Shown here: piece after piece, positions 33,632-42,121 of the stretch
How positions within the stretch are numbered: the stretch's first letter is position 1
Layout of the letters: every line of letters begins with the position of its first letter
NCBI GenBank assembly: GCA_900547015.1
Contig: URFD01000002.1
Coordinates: forward strand, 1-44,443
Length of the DNA: 44,443 bases
From: an uncultured Oscillospiraceae bacterium
GTDB taxonomy: Bacteria > Bacillota > Clostridia > Oscillospirales > Ruminococcaceae
Reading direction: 5' to 3'
The notes under the pieces: model-generated
Databases searched by the model: none
Seen by the model: the letters and a program-made list of their open reading frames with translations, nothing else
What the model was told of the DNA's origin: nothing
Translations under genes and position numbers: made by a program

Positions 33632-33658
33632 AAAAGGAGCAGCGTTTCTTACTGCTCC
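33630..33658. terminator. Terminator between convergent genes
   Basis: The stem GGAGCAG/CTGCTCC (33636-33642 with 33652-33658) is followed on the minus strand by TTTTTT. It overlaps the last codons of the minus-strand fusion gene, whose stop lies in the loop. Confidence 0.7.
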
Positions 33659-34734
33659 AATAGTTCAGCCAAGTCCTCCGGACGGTCGACATCCCGTAAC
33701 TCAGATTCATCCCGAACCCTTACCGTGCGTAAGCGTTCGGGATATTTTTTGAGCAAAATTCCCCCTCCCTTTCCTTCCGGCAGGTTTTGCAGCTCCGCAA
33801 AGGCCCACTCGGGGAACACCGCCGGAGAGCCGGGAACCCCCTCACAGCTCAATCTCCAAAGCTGCGAAGAGCCTTTTGACGCCAAAGCCAGCGCCTGCAC
33901 CGTCTCGTAGCGCAAAAGCGGCTGGTCTGCCGGTGCGAACATACAGCGGTCCAGTCCCTGCATTGCCTCCAAGCCCAGCCGAACCGTATCGTTGCGGTTT
34001 GGCAGACTGTGCAGTACCGTTGGGATATCGCGGTCTTTGCACAGACGGGCAACCTCCTCGTGGCGGGTCACCACCACTCGCTGAAGAAAGATGCCTTCGG
34101 TCGCATCCAGAATCCGTGCAATCATCGGCTCCCCGTGAAAATCCGCCAGCAGCTTGTTGGAGCCAAAGCGTCTGCCCTGACCGGACGCCATAATGACACA
34201 GCCAATCGCACCAAACGGGTCGTCCAAATCGACCACCAGCGCATCCTCCCGACAGCACAGCTCCTGCAAGAAGGCAAGCGGCTGCTTGCGAACCACCGCT
34301 GCAACCCGCTTATGCTCCAAAAGGGCGCGAAAGGCCTGTTGATATTCCTCGCACCCCGATTCCAGATAGCCGACCTCATCGACGGTCACCCATCGGCTGT
34401 CTGCATCCATACAGCGCAGCAGAGCCGGAACCCCCAGCTCTGTAAAGCCCTCCTGCATCGGGGTCATCCGATTGCCGGGCCCCGGAAGGGAGGGGTCAAA
34501 TGCACCCACCTGCATCGTTTTCCCGGAACGATTTTCCCGCAGATAGACCGCTTTGCCGGGCTCGGCCCAGCTGGTGAGACCCGGCATCGGCTCGGGAAAG
34601 AGCCGATGAAGCAGGGTGGTCTTTCCACAGCCTCTAGCTCCGGTCAGAATCAGGTGTCGTTTTCCGCTGCTCTCCAAAGAATTCCAGATACAGTCTGCTG
34701 TTAGCCTGCTTGCAGGCATCCCGATAGGCTTCAT
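33649..34734 (-). CDS. NTPase-MocA fusion (molybdenum cofactor cytidylyl/guanylyl transferase)
   Basis: A 361-residue fusion. The N-terminal part (to about residue 170) is a P-loop NTPase of the THEP1-like type: Walker A GARGCGKTT (about 31-39) and Walker B VTVDEVGYLE (about 116-125). The C-terminal part (about 178-355) is a MobA/MocA-like nucleotidyltransferase with VIMASGQGRRFGSNKLL and the FAPADQPLL loop. Such enzymes attach CMP or GMP to molybdopterin for hydroxylases such as xanthine dehydrogenase, which is encoded 4 kb away. The first 101 bp overlap the ModE-like gene. No clear ribosome-binding site marks the start, and TTG at 34677 is an alternative. Confidence 0.85.
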   Translation of the reverse strand: MKPIGMPASRLTADCIWNSLESSGKRHLILTGARGCGKTTLLHRLFPEPMPGLTSWAEPGKAVYLRENRSGKTMQVGAFDPSLPGPGNRMTPMQEGFTELGVPALLRCMDADSRWVTVDEVGYLESGCEEYQQAFRALLEHKRVAAVVRKQPLAFLQELCCREDALVVDLDDPFGAIGCVIMASGQGRRFGSNKLLADFHGEPMIARILDATEGIFLQRVVVTRHEEVARLCKDRDIPTVLHSLPNRNDTVRLGLEAMQGLDRCMFAPADQPLLRYETVQALALASKGSSQLWRLSCEGVPGSPAVFPEWAFAELQNLPEGKGGGILLKKYPERLRTVRVRDESELRDVDRPEDLAELLEQ

Positions 34735-35002
34735 AGCGACACAGCCACTCCTTTCCTTCCTCTGTCAGTCTGCTTCCTCCGCCGTCCCTGCCTCCGGTTT
34801 TCCTGGAAATCACCGGAAAACCCAGCGCCGCCTCCGCGTTGCGAATCAGCTTCAGGGCCTTGGTGTATGCCATGTTCATCGACATCGCCGCAGCACGCAG
34901 CGAGCCCGTCTCCTCGACGCCGTGCAGTAAACGGGCAGGTCCCTCGCCAAAAAACTTTTCACCCTGTTCGTCCAGAAAGATGATTTTCGTAATCGCTCTC
35001 AT
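34634..35002 (-). CDS. ModE-type winged-helix regulator (DNA-binding domain only)
   Basis: A 122-residue protein matching the N-terminal winged helix of ModE: GPARLLHGVEETGSLRAAAMSMNMAYTKAL and ISRKTGGRDGGGSRLTEEG. It lacks the molybdate-binding Mop domains of full ModE, as do many short ModE-like clostridial proteins. Regulation of the importer and xanthine dehydrogenase genes is expected from context. GAGG lies eight bases before the ATG. The start overlaps the ABC ATPase gene by 44 bp and the end overlaps the fusion gene by 101 bp. Confidence 0.85.
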   Translation of the reverse strand: MRAITKIIFLDEQGEKFFGEGPARLLHGVEETGSLRAAAMSMNMAYTKALKLIRNAEAALGFPVISRKTGGRDGGGSRLTEEGKEWLCRYEAYRDACKQANSRLYLEFFGEQRKTTPDSDRS

Positions 35003-35798
35003 CCGCTAATTCCTCCTCACTGAGCATCACAAGCTGGGATTCTCCCCGGCGGTTTTGGCAGCGTTGGAGACTAACCTTCCCGTACACCTGACAGAGCAGC
35101 GGCTCCATCCGCTCCAAGGAATCGGTCTGCGGCTCCAAGATTCCCAGAACGCCGCCCTGCGAAAGCAGGAGCAGACGGTCGCAGACATTCAGCGCAAGGC
35201 TGGGGTCATGCAGAGTCACCAGCGCCGCACGCCTTTCCTGTGCGGCCCATCCTCGCAGGAGCTTGAGCATCCGATGCCGATAGCGAAAATCCAGCGCACT
35301 TTCCGGCTCATCCAACAGCAGCAGTCTGCTCTCGGAAACCATCGTCCGCGCCAGAATACACAGCTGCTTTTGTCCCTCGCTCAGGCAAAGATAGTTTTCT
35401 TCCTCTTTTCCAGCCAGCCCCACCTGCTCCAAGGCCTGCGCGGCCTGCTCCTTCATCCGTTTGCCGGGTCGTTCCAGCAGTCCCAGCTGCGGATTAAAGC
35501 CCATCAGCACCACATCCAGCACGGAAATGTCGATGGAGATGCCGCTCCTCTGCGGGATATAGCCGACCCGCCCTGCAAGCTGCCGCGCGGAAAGCTCCTC
35601 CAGCACCGTCTGCTCCAGCAGGCACCTTCCCCGATGCGGCAGGATGCCGCAGATGGATTTGAGCAGGGTGGTCTTGCCGCAGCCGTTTGCCCCGAGAATC
35701 CCCATGAAGCAGCCCTGTCCCAGCTCAAAGGAGATGTCCCGGAGTATCTCTCGTCCGCCATATCCGGCAGAGATTTGTTCGACCGAAAAAAAGCTCAT
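34959..35798 (-). CDS. ABC transporter ATPase, FecE/BtuD-type
   Basis: A 279-residue ABC ATPase. Walker A GANGCGKTT (about 36-44), signature LSEGQ (about 135), Walker B LLLLDEPESALD (about 152-163) and the H-loop TLHD are all present, so it should be active. It is the energy subunit of the metal/siderophore-type importer encoded with 35795-36787 and 36750-37841. The start overlaps the permease gene by 4 bp. Substrate specificity is carried by the partners. Confidence 0.93.
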   Translation of the reverse strand: MSFFSVEQISAGYGGREILRDISFELGQGCFMGILGANGCGKTTLLKSICGILPHRGRCLLEQTVLEELSARQLAGRVGYIPQRSGISIDISVLDVVLMGFNPQLGLLERPGKRMKEQAAQALEQVGLAGKEEENYLCLSEGQKQLCILARTMVSESRLLLLDEPESALDFRYRHRMLKLLRGWAAQERRAALVTLHDPSLALNVCDRLLLLSQGGVLGILEPQTDSLERMEPLLCQVYGKVSLQRCQNRRGESQLVMLSEEELADESDYENHLSGRTG

Positions 35799-36787
35799 CC
35801 TCTCTGCCTCCCCTGCACAATCAGAAAAATCAAAAACGGCGCACCCAGAATACTGGTGAAGATGCTGACCGGCAGCTCCGCCGCCGCTGCCGACCGCGCC
35901 AGAATGTCCGCACCGCAGAGCAGCGCTCCGCCCAGCAAACCGCTGAGCAGCATCGTTCCCATGCGGTTTTCCTTGGTCAGCAGCCTTGCCCCGTGGGGAG
36001 CCAGCAAGCCGACAAAGCTAATCAGTCCGGTCAGGCTGACCACCGACGACACCGCAAGGGTCGCAATCATCAGCACTGCCAGACGCAGTCGCTGGACGCA
36101 AACTCCCAACATCCTCGCCTCGCCTTCCTCGGCAGACAGCAGGATGATCTGGCGGTGGAGCAGAAACAAGACCACCATGCACAGCGCACACAGCACAAGA
36201 TTTCCTCCGATGGAGTGGACGCTGATTCCGTTTAAGCTCCCCATAATCCAATATTCAATCGAGGCAAGCTCCCGCTCCGGGTCTGCGGTGAGCTTTAGAC
36301 ACATCAAGACCGTCTGGGCAAGGGAGTGTACCGCAATCCCCGCCAGAACGATGGTGCTGCTTTTGCCGCTTCGGTTTAAGCTCGACAAGCCCAGCGCCAG
36401 CACAACTGCCAGCAAAGCGCCTGCAAAGGCAGAGGCGGTCACAGCGGCGGCTCCGGACAAGAACAAAATTCCGGCGGCAGCTCCGGCACTGGCTCCGGAG
36501 GAAACCCCGATGATATCCGGAGATGCCAGCGGATTCCCGAACACCGTCTGATAGACAAAGCCGGCTACTCCAAGAGCAAAGCCTCCAACCACGCCCACCA
36601 CCGTCCGACTGCACCGCAGGGTCAGAAAGACGCGCCAATGCATCGGGTCGCCGGCAACCAGCTGCTGCATCGACAGCGGGTACTTTCCGACGAATAAACC
36701 GGCAACAGCCAGAACGACCAAAAGGGTCGCTCCGGCTGCACAGTACCGTTTAGTTCTCGTTGTAGGCGAAATCGTAGAAGGTTTCAT
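35795..36787 (-). CDS. FecCD-family ABC permease
   Basis: A polytopic protein of about 330 residues with some ten membrane helices, typical of FecCD permeases for iron, cobalamin or molybdate. FVYQTVFGNPLASPDIIGVSSGAS (about 70-95) is the FecCD signature, and the RMLGVCVQRLRL coupling stretch is present. ATG 36787 is chosen, but GTG at 36796 or 36811 is possible and no ribosome-binding site is decisive. It overlaps the solute-binding protein gene, as expected for a tightly coupled operon. Homology to the molybdate importer MolBC of Haemophilus supports the metal hypothesis. Confidence 0.88.
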   Translation of the reverse strand: MKPSTISPTTRTKRYCAAGATLLVVLAVAGLFVGKYPLSMQQLVAGDPMHWRVFLTLRCSRTVVGVVGGFALGVAGFVYQTVFGNPLASPDIIGVSSGASAGAAAGILFLSGAAAVTASAFAGALLAVVLALGLSSLNRSGKSSTIVLAGIAVHSLAQTVLMCLKLTADPERELASIEYWIMGSLNGISVHSIGGNLVLCALCMVVLFLLHRQIILLSAEEGEARMLGVCVQRLRLAVLMIATLAVSSVVSLTGLISFVGLLAPHGARLLTKENRMGTMLLSGLLGGALLCGADILARSAAAAELPVSIFTSILGAPFLIFLIVQGRQRG

Positions 36788-37841
36788 AGTATTCACCGAT
36801 TCTTGCCGCACACTCCTCGTCGCTCAGCAGGTCGCCGTGCAGGACGTTTGCCATCCACAGCGCACCCAAAATACTGCTGGGAACCGGGCTGTCCCATGCC
36901 TCTGCCTGATTCGGCATCTGGTAAATCCTGCCCTCCTTGACGGCGGTGCAGTCTGTCAGATTCGGGTCAGCCAGCACATCCTGCGGAGAATAGGACGCAT
37001 CGGAGGCCAGAATGATGTAATCGGGATTCCAGCTCATCAGCTGCTCATAGTCAACCTGCGCCCAATAGGAATCCTCCAGCTCGGCCGCTACGTTGACACC
37101 GCCTGCCAGACCAATCAGGGCAGACTGGTACATCGCATTTCCTGCGGTGGAGAGCAGGTCAGAGTTGCCCGCCAGATAAACGCTTGGGGTCGGCGCACCC
37201 TCCAGCAGTGTTTTCAGCTCGCTCTGCTGCTTGGCTGTAAAGTCCAGCAGCTGCTTTGCACGCTCTTGGGTATTGGTGGCAGCGGCAATCAGCTCAATCA
37301 TCTCGGTGAGCTGCTGCTGATTTTCGGGATTGACCAGCAGAACATCGATGCCCAAGCCTTCCAGTGTCTCTGCGGCATCCTTGAGCTTGCGCGGCAAAAC
37401 CACCAGATCCGGCTCCAGCGCAGCACAGCCCTCCAAATCAAATTCCTTTGCGGAACCTACATTCGGCAGCTCCAGCAGCTCCGGCGCCGCCAACGAATAG
37501 ATTGGGCGCTTGTTTGCCTTGGCCTCGATGCCCACCAGCTTGTCGTCCAGCTCCAGCGCAATCATCAGACTGGTCGAGATGTAGTAGCCGCTGACCAGCT
37601 TCTGCGGCTCCTCCTCAATGACCACCTCGCGGCCTGCCTGGTCGGTCAGGGTCATCGGGTAGAGGCTGGCTGGCTCTGCCGCCTCGGGCGCTTTTTCTTG
37701 CTCTGTCTTAGCCTCGGGTTCTTTTTCCTGTTCTGTCTTTGCTTCGGGAGCTGCTTTGGGAGTGGCCTCCGGCGCCTTGTTGCAGCCTGCAAAAGAAAGC
37801 AGTATGGTCAATGCCAGCAGCATCGAAATCAATCGTTTCAT
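36750..37841 (-). CDS. ABC substrate-binding lipoprotein, BtuF/FepB-type
   Basis: A 363-residue lipoprotein with lipobox FAGC (Cys about 20) and a repeat-bearing linker (EAKTEQEK twice, about 35-55). The rest is a type-III helical-backbone binding protein: QEVVIEEEPQKLVSGYY-like first domain, LVGIEA, LEPDLVVL, and PDYIILASDASY near the end. It pairs with the FecCD permease. In this neighbourhood molybdate or tungstate is the likeliest ligand (inference); iron-siderophore or cobalamin is not excluded. AGGAGG precedes the ATG. Confidence 0.9.
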   Translation of the reverse strand: MKRLISMLLALTILLSFAGCNKAPEATPKAAPEAKTEQEKEPEAKTEQEKAPEAAEPASLYPMTLTDQAGREVVIEEEPQKLVSGYYISTSLMIALELDDKLVGIEAKANKRPIYSLAAPELLELPNVGSAKEFDLEGCAALEPDLVVLPRKLKDAAETLEGLGIDVLLVNPENQQQLTEMIELIAAATNTQERAKQLLDFTAKQQSELKTLLEGAPTPSVYLAGNSDLLSTAGNAMYQSALIGLAGGVNVAAELEDSYWAQVDYEQLMSWNPDYIILASDASYSPQDVLADPNLTDCTAVKEGRIYQMPNQAEAWDSPVPSSILGALWMANVLHGDLLSDEECAARIGEYYETFYDFAYNEN

Positions 37842-37870
37842 GGGTTGTCCTCCTGTTGTTGTTTTGAAAA

Positions 37871-37929
37871 TACAACGTTATTGTAACAAATCCACTTTCC
37901 AAAATCAACCGAAAATGTTATACTATACT
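37871..37929. promoter_or_regulatory. Divergent promoters of importer and xanthine dehydrogenase operons
   Basis: Minus strand: TTGATT (37903-37908), 17 bp, TACAAT (37880-37885), a strong promoter for the importer. Its -10 lies in the inverted repeat TACAA-N5-TTGTA (37871-37885), a possible operator for the ModE-like regulator. Plus strand: TTTCCA (37896-37901), 17 bp, TATACT (37919-37924), with a second TATACT at 37924-37929, for xanthine dehydrogenase. Confidence 0.6.
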
Positions 37930-37967
37930 TGGTATGATACGATTTTTTTGCAAAGGAGCCGGTGCTT

Positions 37968-38732
37968 ATGATCACCATACAGAATTATGTCCGTGCGCAG
38001 TCTTTAGAAGAAGCATGGCATCTGAATCAGAATAAACGCAACCGCATCTTGGGCGGGATGCTTTGGCTCCGGCTGGGCAGCGGCGCAGTCGGCACTGCCA
38101 TCGACCTGTGTGACCTGGGGCTGGATGCCATCGAGGAAACCGACGAGCAGTTTTCCATCGGCGCTATGGTCACCCTGCGCGACTTGGAGCTGCACGCAGG
38201 ACTAAACACCTACACACACCACGCGGTTGCGGATGCGGTCAAGGACATCGTGGGAGTCCAGTTCCGCAATATGGCAACGGTGGGCGGCAGCATTTGGGGG
38301 CGGTTTGGCTTCTCGGATGTGCTGACCGTCTTTCTGGCGCTGGATACCTATGTCCGGCTGTATCAGGGCGGCATCGTCCCGCTCAGAGAATTTGTTGAAA
38401 TGAAAAAAGACCGCGACCTTCTGGTGCGGCTGATTGTGAAGAAATCCCCTTGTCGGATTGCCTACACCTCGATGCGAAACCAGCGCACCGACTTTCCGGT
38501 GCTTGCCTGCGCTGTCTCCTGCATTGGCAACGAGTACCGCGCTTCCATCGGAGCCCGCCCCTCCCAAGCAATCCTGACCTGCAGCGACAACCCCGGCAGC
38601 CCTGCGGAGTTTGCCGCCTTTGTCGCAGAGCACACCCCAACCGGAGGAAACCTTCGTGGCAGTGCCGCCTACCGCACCCATCTAATCCGGGTTCTGACCG
38701 AGCGCTGTATGACCGAACTGGGAGGAATGTAA
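37968..38732 (+). CDS. xdhB: Xanthine dehydrogenase FAD-binding subunit
   Basis: A 254-residue FAD subunit. The first half is the FAD-binding domain, although the usual AGGT loop reads LGGM (about 29-32) and the second loop is VQFRNMATVGGSIWGR (about 97-112). The second half is the CO-dehydrogenase-flavoprotein C-terminal domain (TDFPVLACAVSC). It passes electrons from the iron-sulphur subunit to the acceptor. ATG 37968 has AAAGGAG nine bases upstream. GTG 37962 is too close to it. It is slightly shorter than usual. The symbol follows E. coli usage. Confidence 0.85.
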   Translation: MITIQNYVRAQSLEEAWHLNQNKRNRILGGMLWLRLGSGAVGTAIDLCDLGLDAIEETDEQFSIGAMVTLRDLELHAGLNTYTHHAVADAVKDIVGVQFRNMATVGGSIWGRFGFSDVLTVFLALDTYVRLYQGGIVPLREFVEMKKDRDLLVRLIVKKSPCRIAYTSMRNQRTDFPVLACAVSCIGNEYRASIGARPSQAILTCSDNPGSPAEFAAFVAEHTPTGGNLRGSAAYRTHLIRVLTERCMTELGGM

Positions 38733-38733
38733 T

Positions 38734-39189
38734 ATGGAAATCAAGCTGAAACTCAATGGCAGAGCCATCACCGCTTCGGTGGAGGCGGACACCGTCCTTC
38801 TGGATTTCCTGCGGGAAAAAGGGTGCCTGAGCGTAAAGCGCGGCTGCGACACCTCCAACTGCGGACTTTGCACCGTGCTGATGGACGGCAAGCCCCTCCT
38901 GTCCTGCTCCACTCTGGCTGTCCGAGCGGACGGTCACGAGGTACAGACCCTCGAGGGACTACAGGAGGAGGCATCCGACTTCGTTGGATTTATCGCCGAC
39001 CAGGGTGCCGACCAGTGCGGCTTCTGCAACCCCGGCTTTGTCATGAACACCATCGCCCTGCTGCGGGAAAACCCCGACCCGACCGATGACGAGATTCGTG
39101 CCTTTCTCGCAGGCAATCTGTGCCGCTGCTCCGGCTATGACGGACAGCTCAGAGGCATCCGCAGCTACCTCGATTCCCGCAAGGCATAA
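38734..39189 (+). CDS. xdhC: Xanthine dehydrogenase [2Fe-2S] subunit
   Basis: A 151-residue electron-transfer subunit with two iron-sulphur centres. The N-terminal plant-type ferredoxin centre shows CDTSNCGLCTV...SC (about 38-60), and the C-terminal four-helix domain shows QCGFCNPGF and NLCRCSGY (about 98-140). All eight ligand cysteines appear present. It starts one base after the FAD subunit stop and is 10 bp from the molybdenum subunit, so all three are co-translated. The symbol follows E. coli usage. Confidence 0.93.
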   Translation: MEIKLKLNGRAITASVEADTVLLDFLREKGCLSVKRGCDTSNCGLCTVLMDGKPLLSCSTLAVRADGHEVQTLEGLQEEASDFVGFIADQGADQCGFCNPGFVMNTIALLRENPDPTDDEIRAFLAGNLCRCSGYDGQLRGIRSYLDSRKA

Positions 39190-39199
39190 GGAGGCAACT

Positions 39200-41491
39200 A
39201 TGGAACATCCAAATTATAAAGCCATCAACCAATCGGTTCGCAAAAAAGATGCGATGCAGCTTCTGCTGGGCAAGCCGGTCTACACCGATGATGTGACCCC
39301 CAAGGATGCCCTTGTGGTCAAGATTCTGCGCTCTCCCCATGCCAACGCCATCGTGGAAGAAATCCAGACCGACATCGCCAAAAAGGTCCCCGGCATTGTG
39401 GACATCTACACTTGGGAGGATGTGCCCCAAACCCGCTTTGCCATCGCCGGTCAGACCTTCCCGGAGCCTTCCCCCTATGACCGCTTGATTCTGGACCGCC
39501 ATGTGCGCTTTTCCGGTGACGCTGTCGCAATCATCGCCGCCGAGACCGAGAAGGCTGCCCTCAAGGCGATGAAGCTCATCAAGGTTCGCTATCAGGTTTT
39601 GCCGGCTGTGCTGGATTTCCGCACTGCAAAGGACAACCCGGTTCTGGTTCACCCGGAGGAGGACTGGTTCCCTCCCTGTGATGTGGGCGGAGACCCCAAA
39701 CGAAATATGGTCGCCAGTGCCTGCGAAACCCACGGAGATGTGGACGGCATCCTTGCCGACTGCGACATCGTGCTGGAGCGCACCTACCACACCAAGGCCT
39801 TCAATCAGGCGATGATGGAGCCGTTCACCACCTATGCCGACTTCGACCGCTACGGCCGTCTGCATATCATCTCCTCCACCCAGATTGTCTTTCACACCCG
39901 CAGGATTCTCTCCCGCGCGCTGGGCATCCCCAAGAGCAAAATCCGTGTTGAAAAGCCCAGAATCGGCGGCGGCTTCGGCGCCAAGCAAACTGCCGTCTGT
40001 GAGATCTATCCTGCCTTCGTTGCGATGAAAACCGGCCGTCCGGCTATGATTTGCTACACCCGCGAGGAAGCCCAGATTGCCGGCTCTCCCCGCCACGAGA
40101 TGGAAATCACCCTCAAGCTCGGCGCAACCAAGGAGGGCAAAATCCGCGTGATGGACCTGTACACCCTGTCCAACTCCGGAGCCTACGGCGAACACGGCCC
40201 CACCACCGTCGGGCTGTCCGGCCACAAATCGATTCCGCTCTACACCGGCTCGCTCGAGGCACACCGCTTCAGCTATGATGTGGTCTACACCAACCATCAG
40301 GCTGCCGGCGCATACCGCGGCTACGGCGCAACACAGGGCATCTTTGCGGTAGAATCCATCGTCAGCGAGCTGGCAGAACAGCTGGGAATGGATGCCACCG
40401 AAATCCGCGACAAAAATATGATTCGGGAGGGCATGGTCATGCCTGCTTACTATAACGAAATTGCCAATGCCTGCGCTCTGGACCGCTGTATGGAGCACTG
40501 CCGCAAGATGTTCCACTGGGAGGAACGCTCCAAGGTGCGCGACATGGGCAACGGCAAGGTACGGACTGCCGGTGTCGCGATGGCGATGCAGGGCAGCTGT
40601 ATCTCCAATGTGGACGTTGGCTCCGCCACAGTGAAGCTCAGCGAGGACGGAACCTACAACCTGATTATCGGCGCTGCCGATATGGGCACCGGCTGTGATA
40701 CCATTCTGGCTCAAATGGTCGCAGAGCTGATGGATTGCTCGGTGGACGATGTTGCCGTCTTTGGCGCAGACACCGATGTTTCCCCTTACGACTCCGGCTC
40801 CTACGCCTCCTCCACCACCTACATCACCGGTCAGGCGGTTGTGAAGGCTTGCGGCGAGCTCAAGCAGCGCATCTGCTCGATTGCCGCCGGCATGATGGAT
40901 TGCAAGGAGAACGCTGTCGTCTTTGAGGGCAAGCAGGTTCGCCGCATCAACACCGACCAGACCGTGTCGCTGACCGACATCGCCTATCAATCTCAGACCT
41001 GCAACAACATCGCTGCGGAATCCACCGCCGCCCACTCCTCGCCAGTTTCCCCTCCGCCGTATATGGTCGGCATGGTGGAAATCGAGCTGGACAAGCTCAC
41101 CGGCAAGGTGGACATTCTGGACTACATGGCGGTCGTGGACTGCGGCATCCCCATCAACCCCGCACTGGCAAGAATCCAGACCGAGGGCGGCATCGTTCAG
41201 GGCATCGGCCATACGCTGATGGAGAACGTGACCTACAACGACAGCGGCCGCCCTGTCGAGTCCAGCTTCATGCAGTACAAGCTCCCGACCCGTCAGGATA
41301 TCGGCAGACTGCATGTTGAGTTTGAACACAGCTATGAGCCGACCGGGCCCTTCGGTGCAAAATCCATCGGCGAAATCGTCATCAACACCCCTGCCCCTGC
41401 CATCGCCCATGCGATTTATCGGGCAACCGGTGTATGGCACCGCGAACTGCCCATCACCCCGGAACAGATTGCGCTGTCCAAAATCGACTAA
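39200..41491 (+). CDS. xdhA: Xanthine dehydrogenase molybdenum-binding subunit
   Basis: A 763-residue catalytic subunit. The N-terminal a/b hammerhead domain (about 20-130) is followed by the molybdopterin-binding region with GGGFGAKQ (about 255-262), the AYRGYGATQGIFAVE stretch (about 370-385), GSYASSTTYITGQAV (about 530-545) and the C-terminal GPFGAKSIGE, whose Glu is the conserved catalytic base of this family. ATG 39200 follows GGAGG directly. The substrate is inferred as xanthine or hypoxanthine; close relatives hydroxylate other purines or N-heterocycles. The molybdenum-cofactor and importer genes upstream should supply it. Confidence 0.93.
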   Translation: MEHPNYKAINQSVRKKDAMQLLLGKPVYTDDVTPKDALVVKILRSPHANAIVEEIQTDIAKKVPGIVDIYTWEDVPQTRFAIAGQTFPEPSPYDRLILDRHVRFSGDAVAIIAAETEKAALKAMKLIKVRYQVLPAVLDFRTAKDNPVLVHPEEDWFPPCDVGGDPKRNMVASACETHGDVDGILADCDIVLERTYHTKAFNQAMMEPFTTYADFDRYGRLHIISSTQIVFHTRRILSRALGIPKSKIRVEKPRIGGGFGAKQTAVCEIYPAFVAMKTGRPAMICYTREEAQIAGSPRHEMEITLKLGATKEGKIRVMDLYTLSNSGAYGEHGPTTVGLSGHKSIPLYTGSLEAHRFSYDVVYTNHQAAGAYRGYGATQGIFAVESIVSELAEQLGMDATEIRDKNMIREGMVMPAYYNEIANACALDRCMEHCRKMFHWEERSKVRDMGNGKVRTAGVAMAMQGSCISNVDVGSATVKLSEDGTYNLIIGAADMGTGCDTILAQMVAELMDCSVDDVAVFGADTDVSPYDSGSYASSTTYITGQAVVKACGELKQRICSIAAGMMDCKENAVVFEGKQVRRINTDQTVSLTDIAYQSQTCNNIAAESTAAHSSPVSPPPYMVGMVEIELDKLTGKVDILDYMAVVDCGIPINPALARIQTEGGIVQGIGHTLMENVTYNDSGRPVESSFMQYKLPTRQDIGRLHVEFEHSYEPTGPFGAKSIGEIVINTPAPAIAHAIYRATGVWHRELPITPEQIALSKID

Positions 41492-41504
41492 CGAATCCTT
41501 TGAC

Positions 41505-41543
41505 AAGAGGCTCCCGACCGTTGCGGTCGGAAGCCTCTTTTTT
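41505..41543 (+). terminator. Terminator of the xanthine dehydrogenase operon
   Basis: A 15-bp stem with one mismatch (41505-41520 with 41524-41539) is followed by TTTTTT, 14 bases past the stop. Confidence 0.9.
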
Positions 41544-41560
41544 ATGTGCCTTCTTTGGAA

Positions 41561-42094
41561 TCAAAGCCCTCTTTTTTCACTGAAGTATCCCTCGTCCCGC
41601 AGGAGTTCCAGTACCCTTGCCTCCCGCTCGAGCATATTCTGATTGGTTGGTCCGTGGTCCGCCGTCCGATTCACCGTGATAGCCCGCTCCGGCTCCACCC
41701 ATTCCAGTGTATAGCCCTCCTCGGCCTCATAGTCGTCCAGCCGTTGAGCAGCCAGCCCTCTCTGCACCCGGCACAGATAATAGAAATTATCCTGCACAAA
41801 GCAGTCGCAGTCCACCCGGTCGCTTGGCTCCACCCGATGGACATAGCCGAGCTCCCGAATCGAATCCGGCAGGATGAGCAGACCAGCCTCCTCCTGCGTC
41901 TCGCGCACGAGCGCCTGAAGCTTCGTCTCGCCCTCCTCGATGCCGCCGCCCGGGAATTTGTAATAATCATATTTGTAGCTGTACACCATCGCCACCCTGC
42001 CATCCTCGATGGCAACACAGCGCGCGGAGTGGCGCACAAAATTTCTTGCGCCCTCCTTGCAGCTCTGCGGCACCATCTCAAACAATAAGCGCAT
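41561..42094 (-). CDS. Nudix hydrolase
   Basis: A 177-residue enzyme. The Nudix box (about 49-72) reads GGGIEEGE, seven residues, RETQEEAG, with all metal-binding Glu residues present. Flanking parts have the expected alpha-beta-alpha sandwich pattern. It hydrolyses a nucleoside diphosphate linked to another group; the substrate is unknown. It lies 27 bp after the phosphotransferase gene on the same strand, so the two probably form an operon. Confidence 0.92.
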   Translation of the reverse strand: MRLLFEMVPQSCKEGARNFVRHSARCVAIEDGRVAMVYSYKYDYYKFPGGGIEEGETKLQALVRETQEEAGLLILPDSIRELGYVHRVEPSDRVDCDCFVQDNFYYLCRVQRGLAAQRLDDYEAEEGYTLEWVEPERAITVNRTADHGPTNQNMLEREARVLELLRDEGYFSEKRGL

Positions 42095-42121
42095 CCGTTC
42101 CCTTCCTTTCGTCCTGTTCTC

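Noticed and set aside
35504..35761. Small frames inside the ABC ATPase gene
   Set aside because: They are out-of-frame shadows of a complete ABC ATPase with intact motifs.
39149..41506. A 785-codon minus-strand frame opposite the xanthine dehydrogenase catalytic subunit
   Set aside because: It mirrors the highly biased codon use of xdhA. The translation is His/Gly/Asp-rich and has no recognisable motifs.
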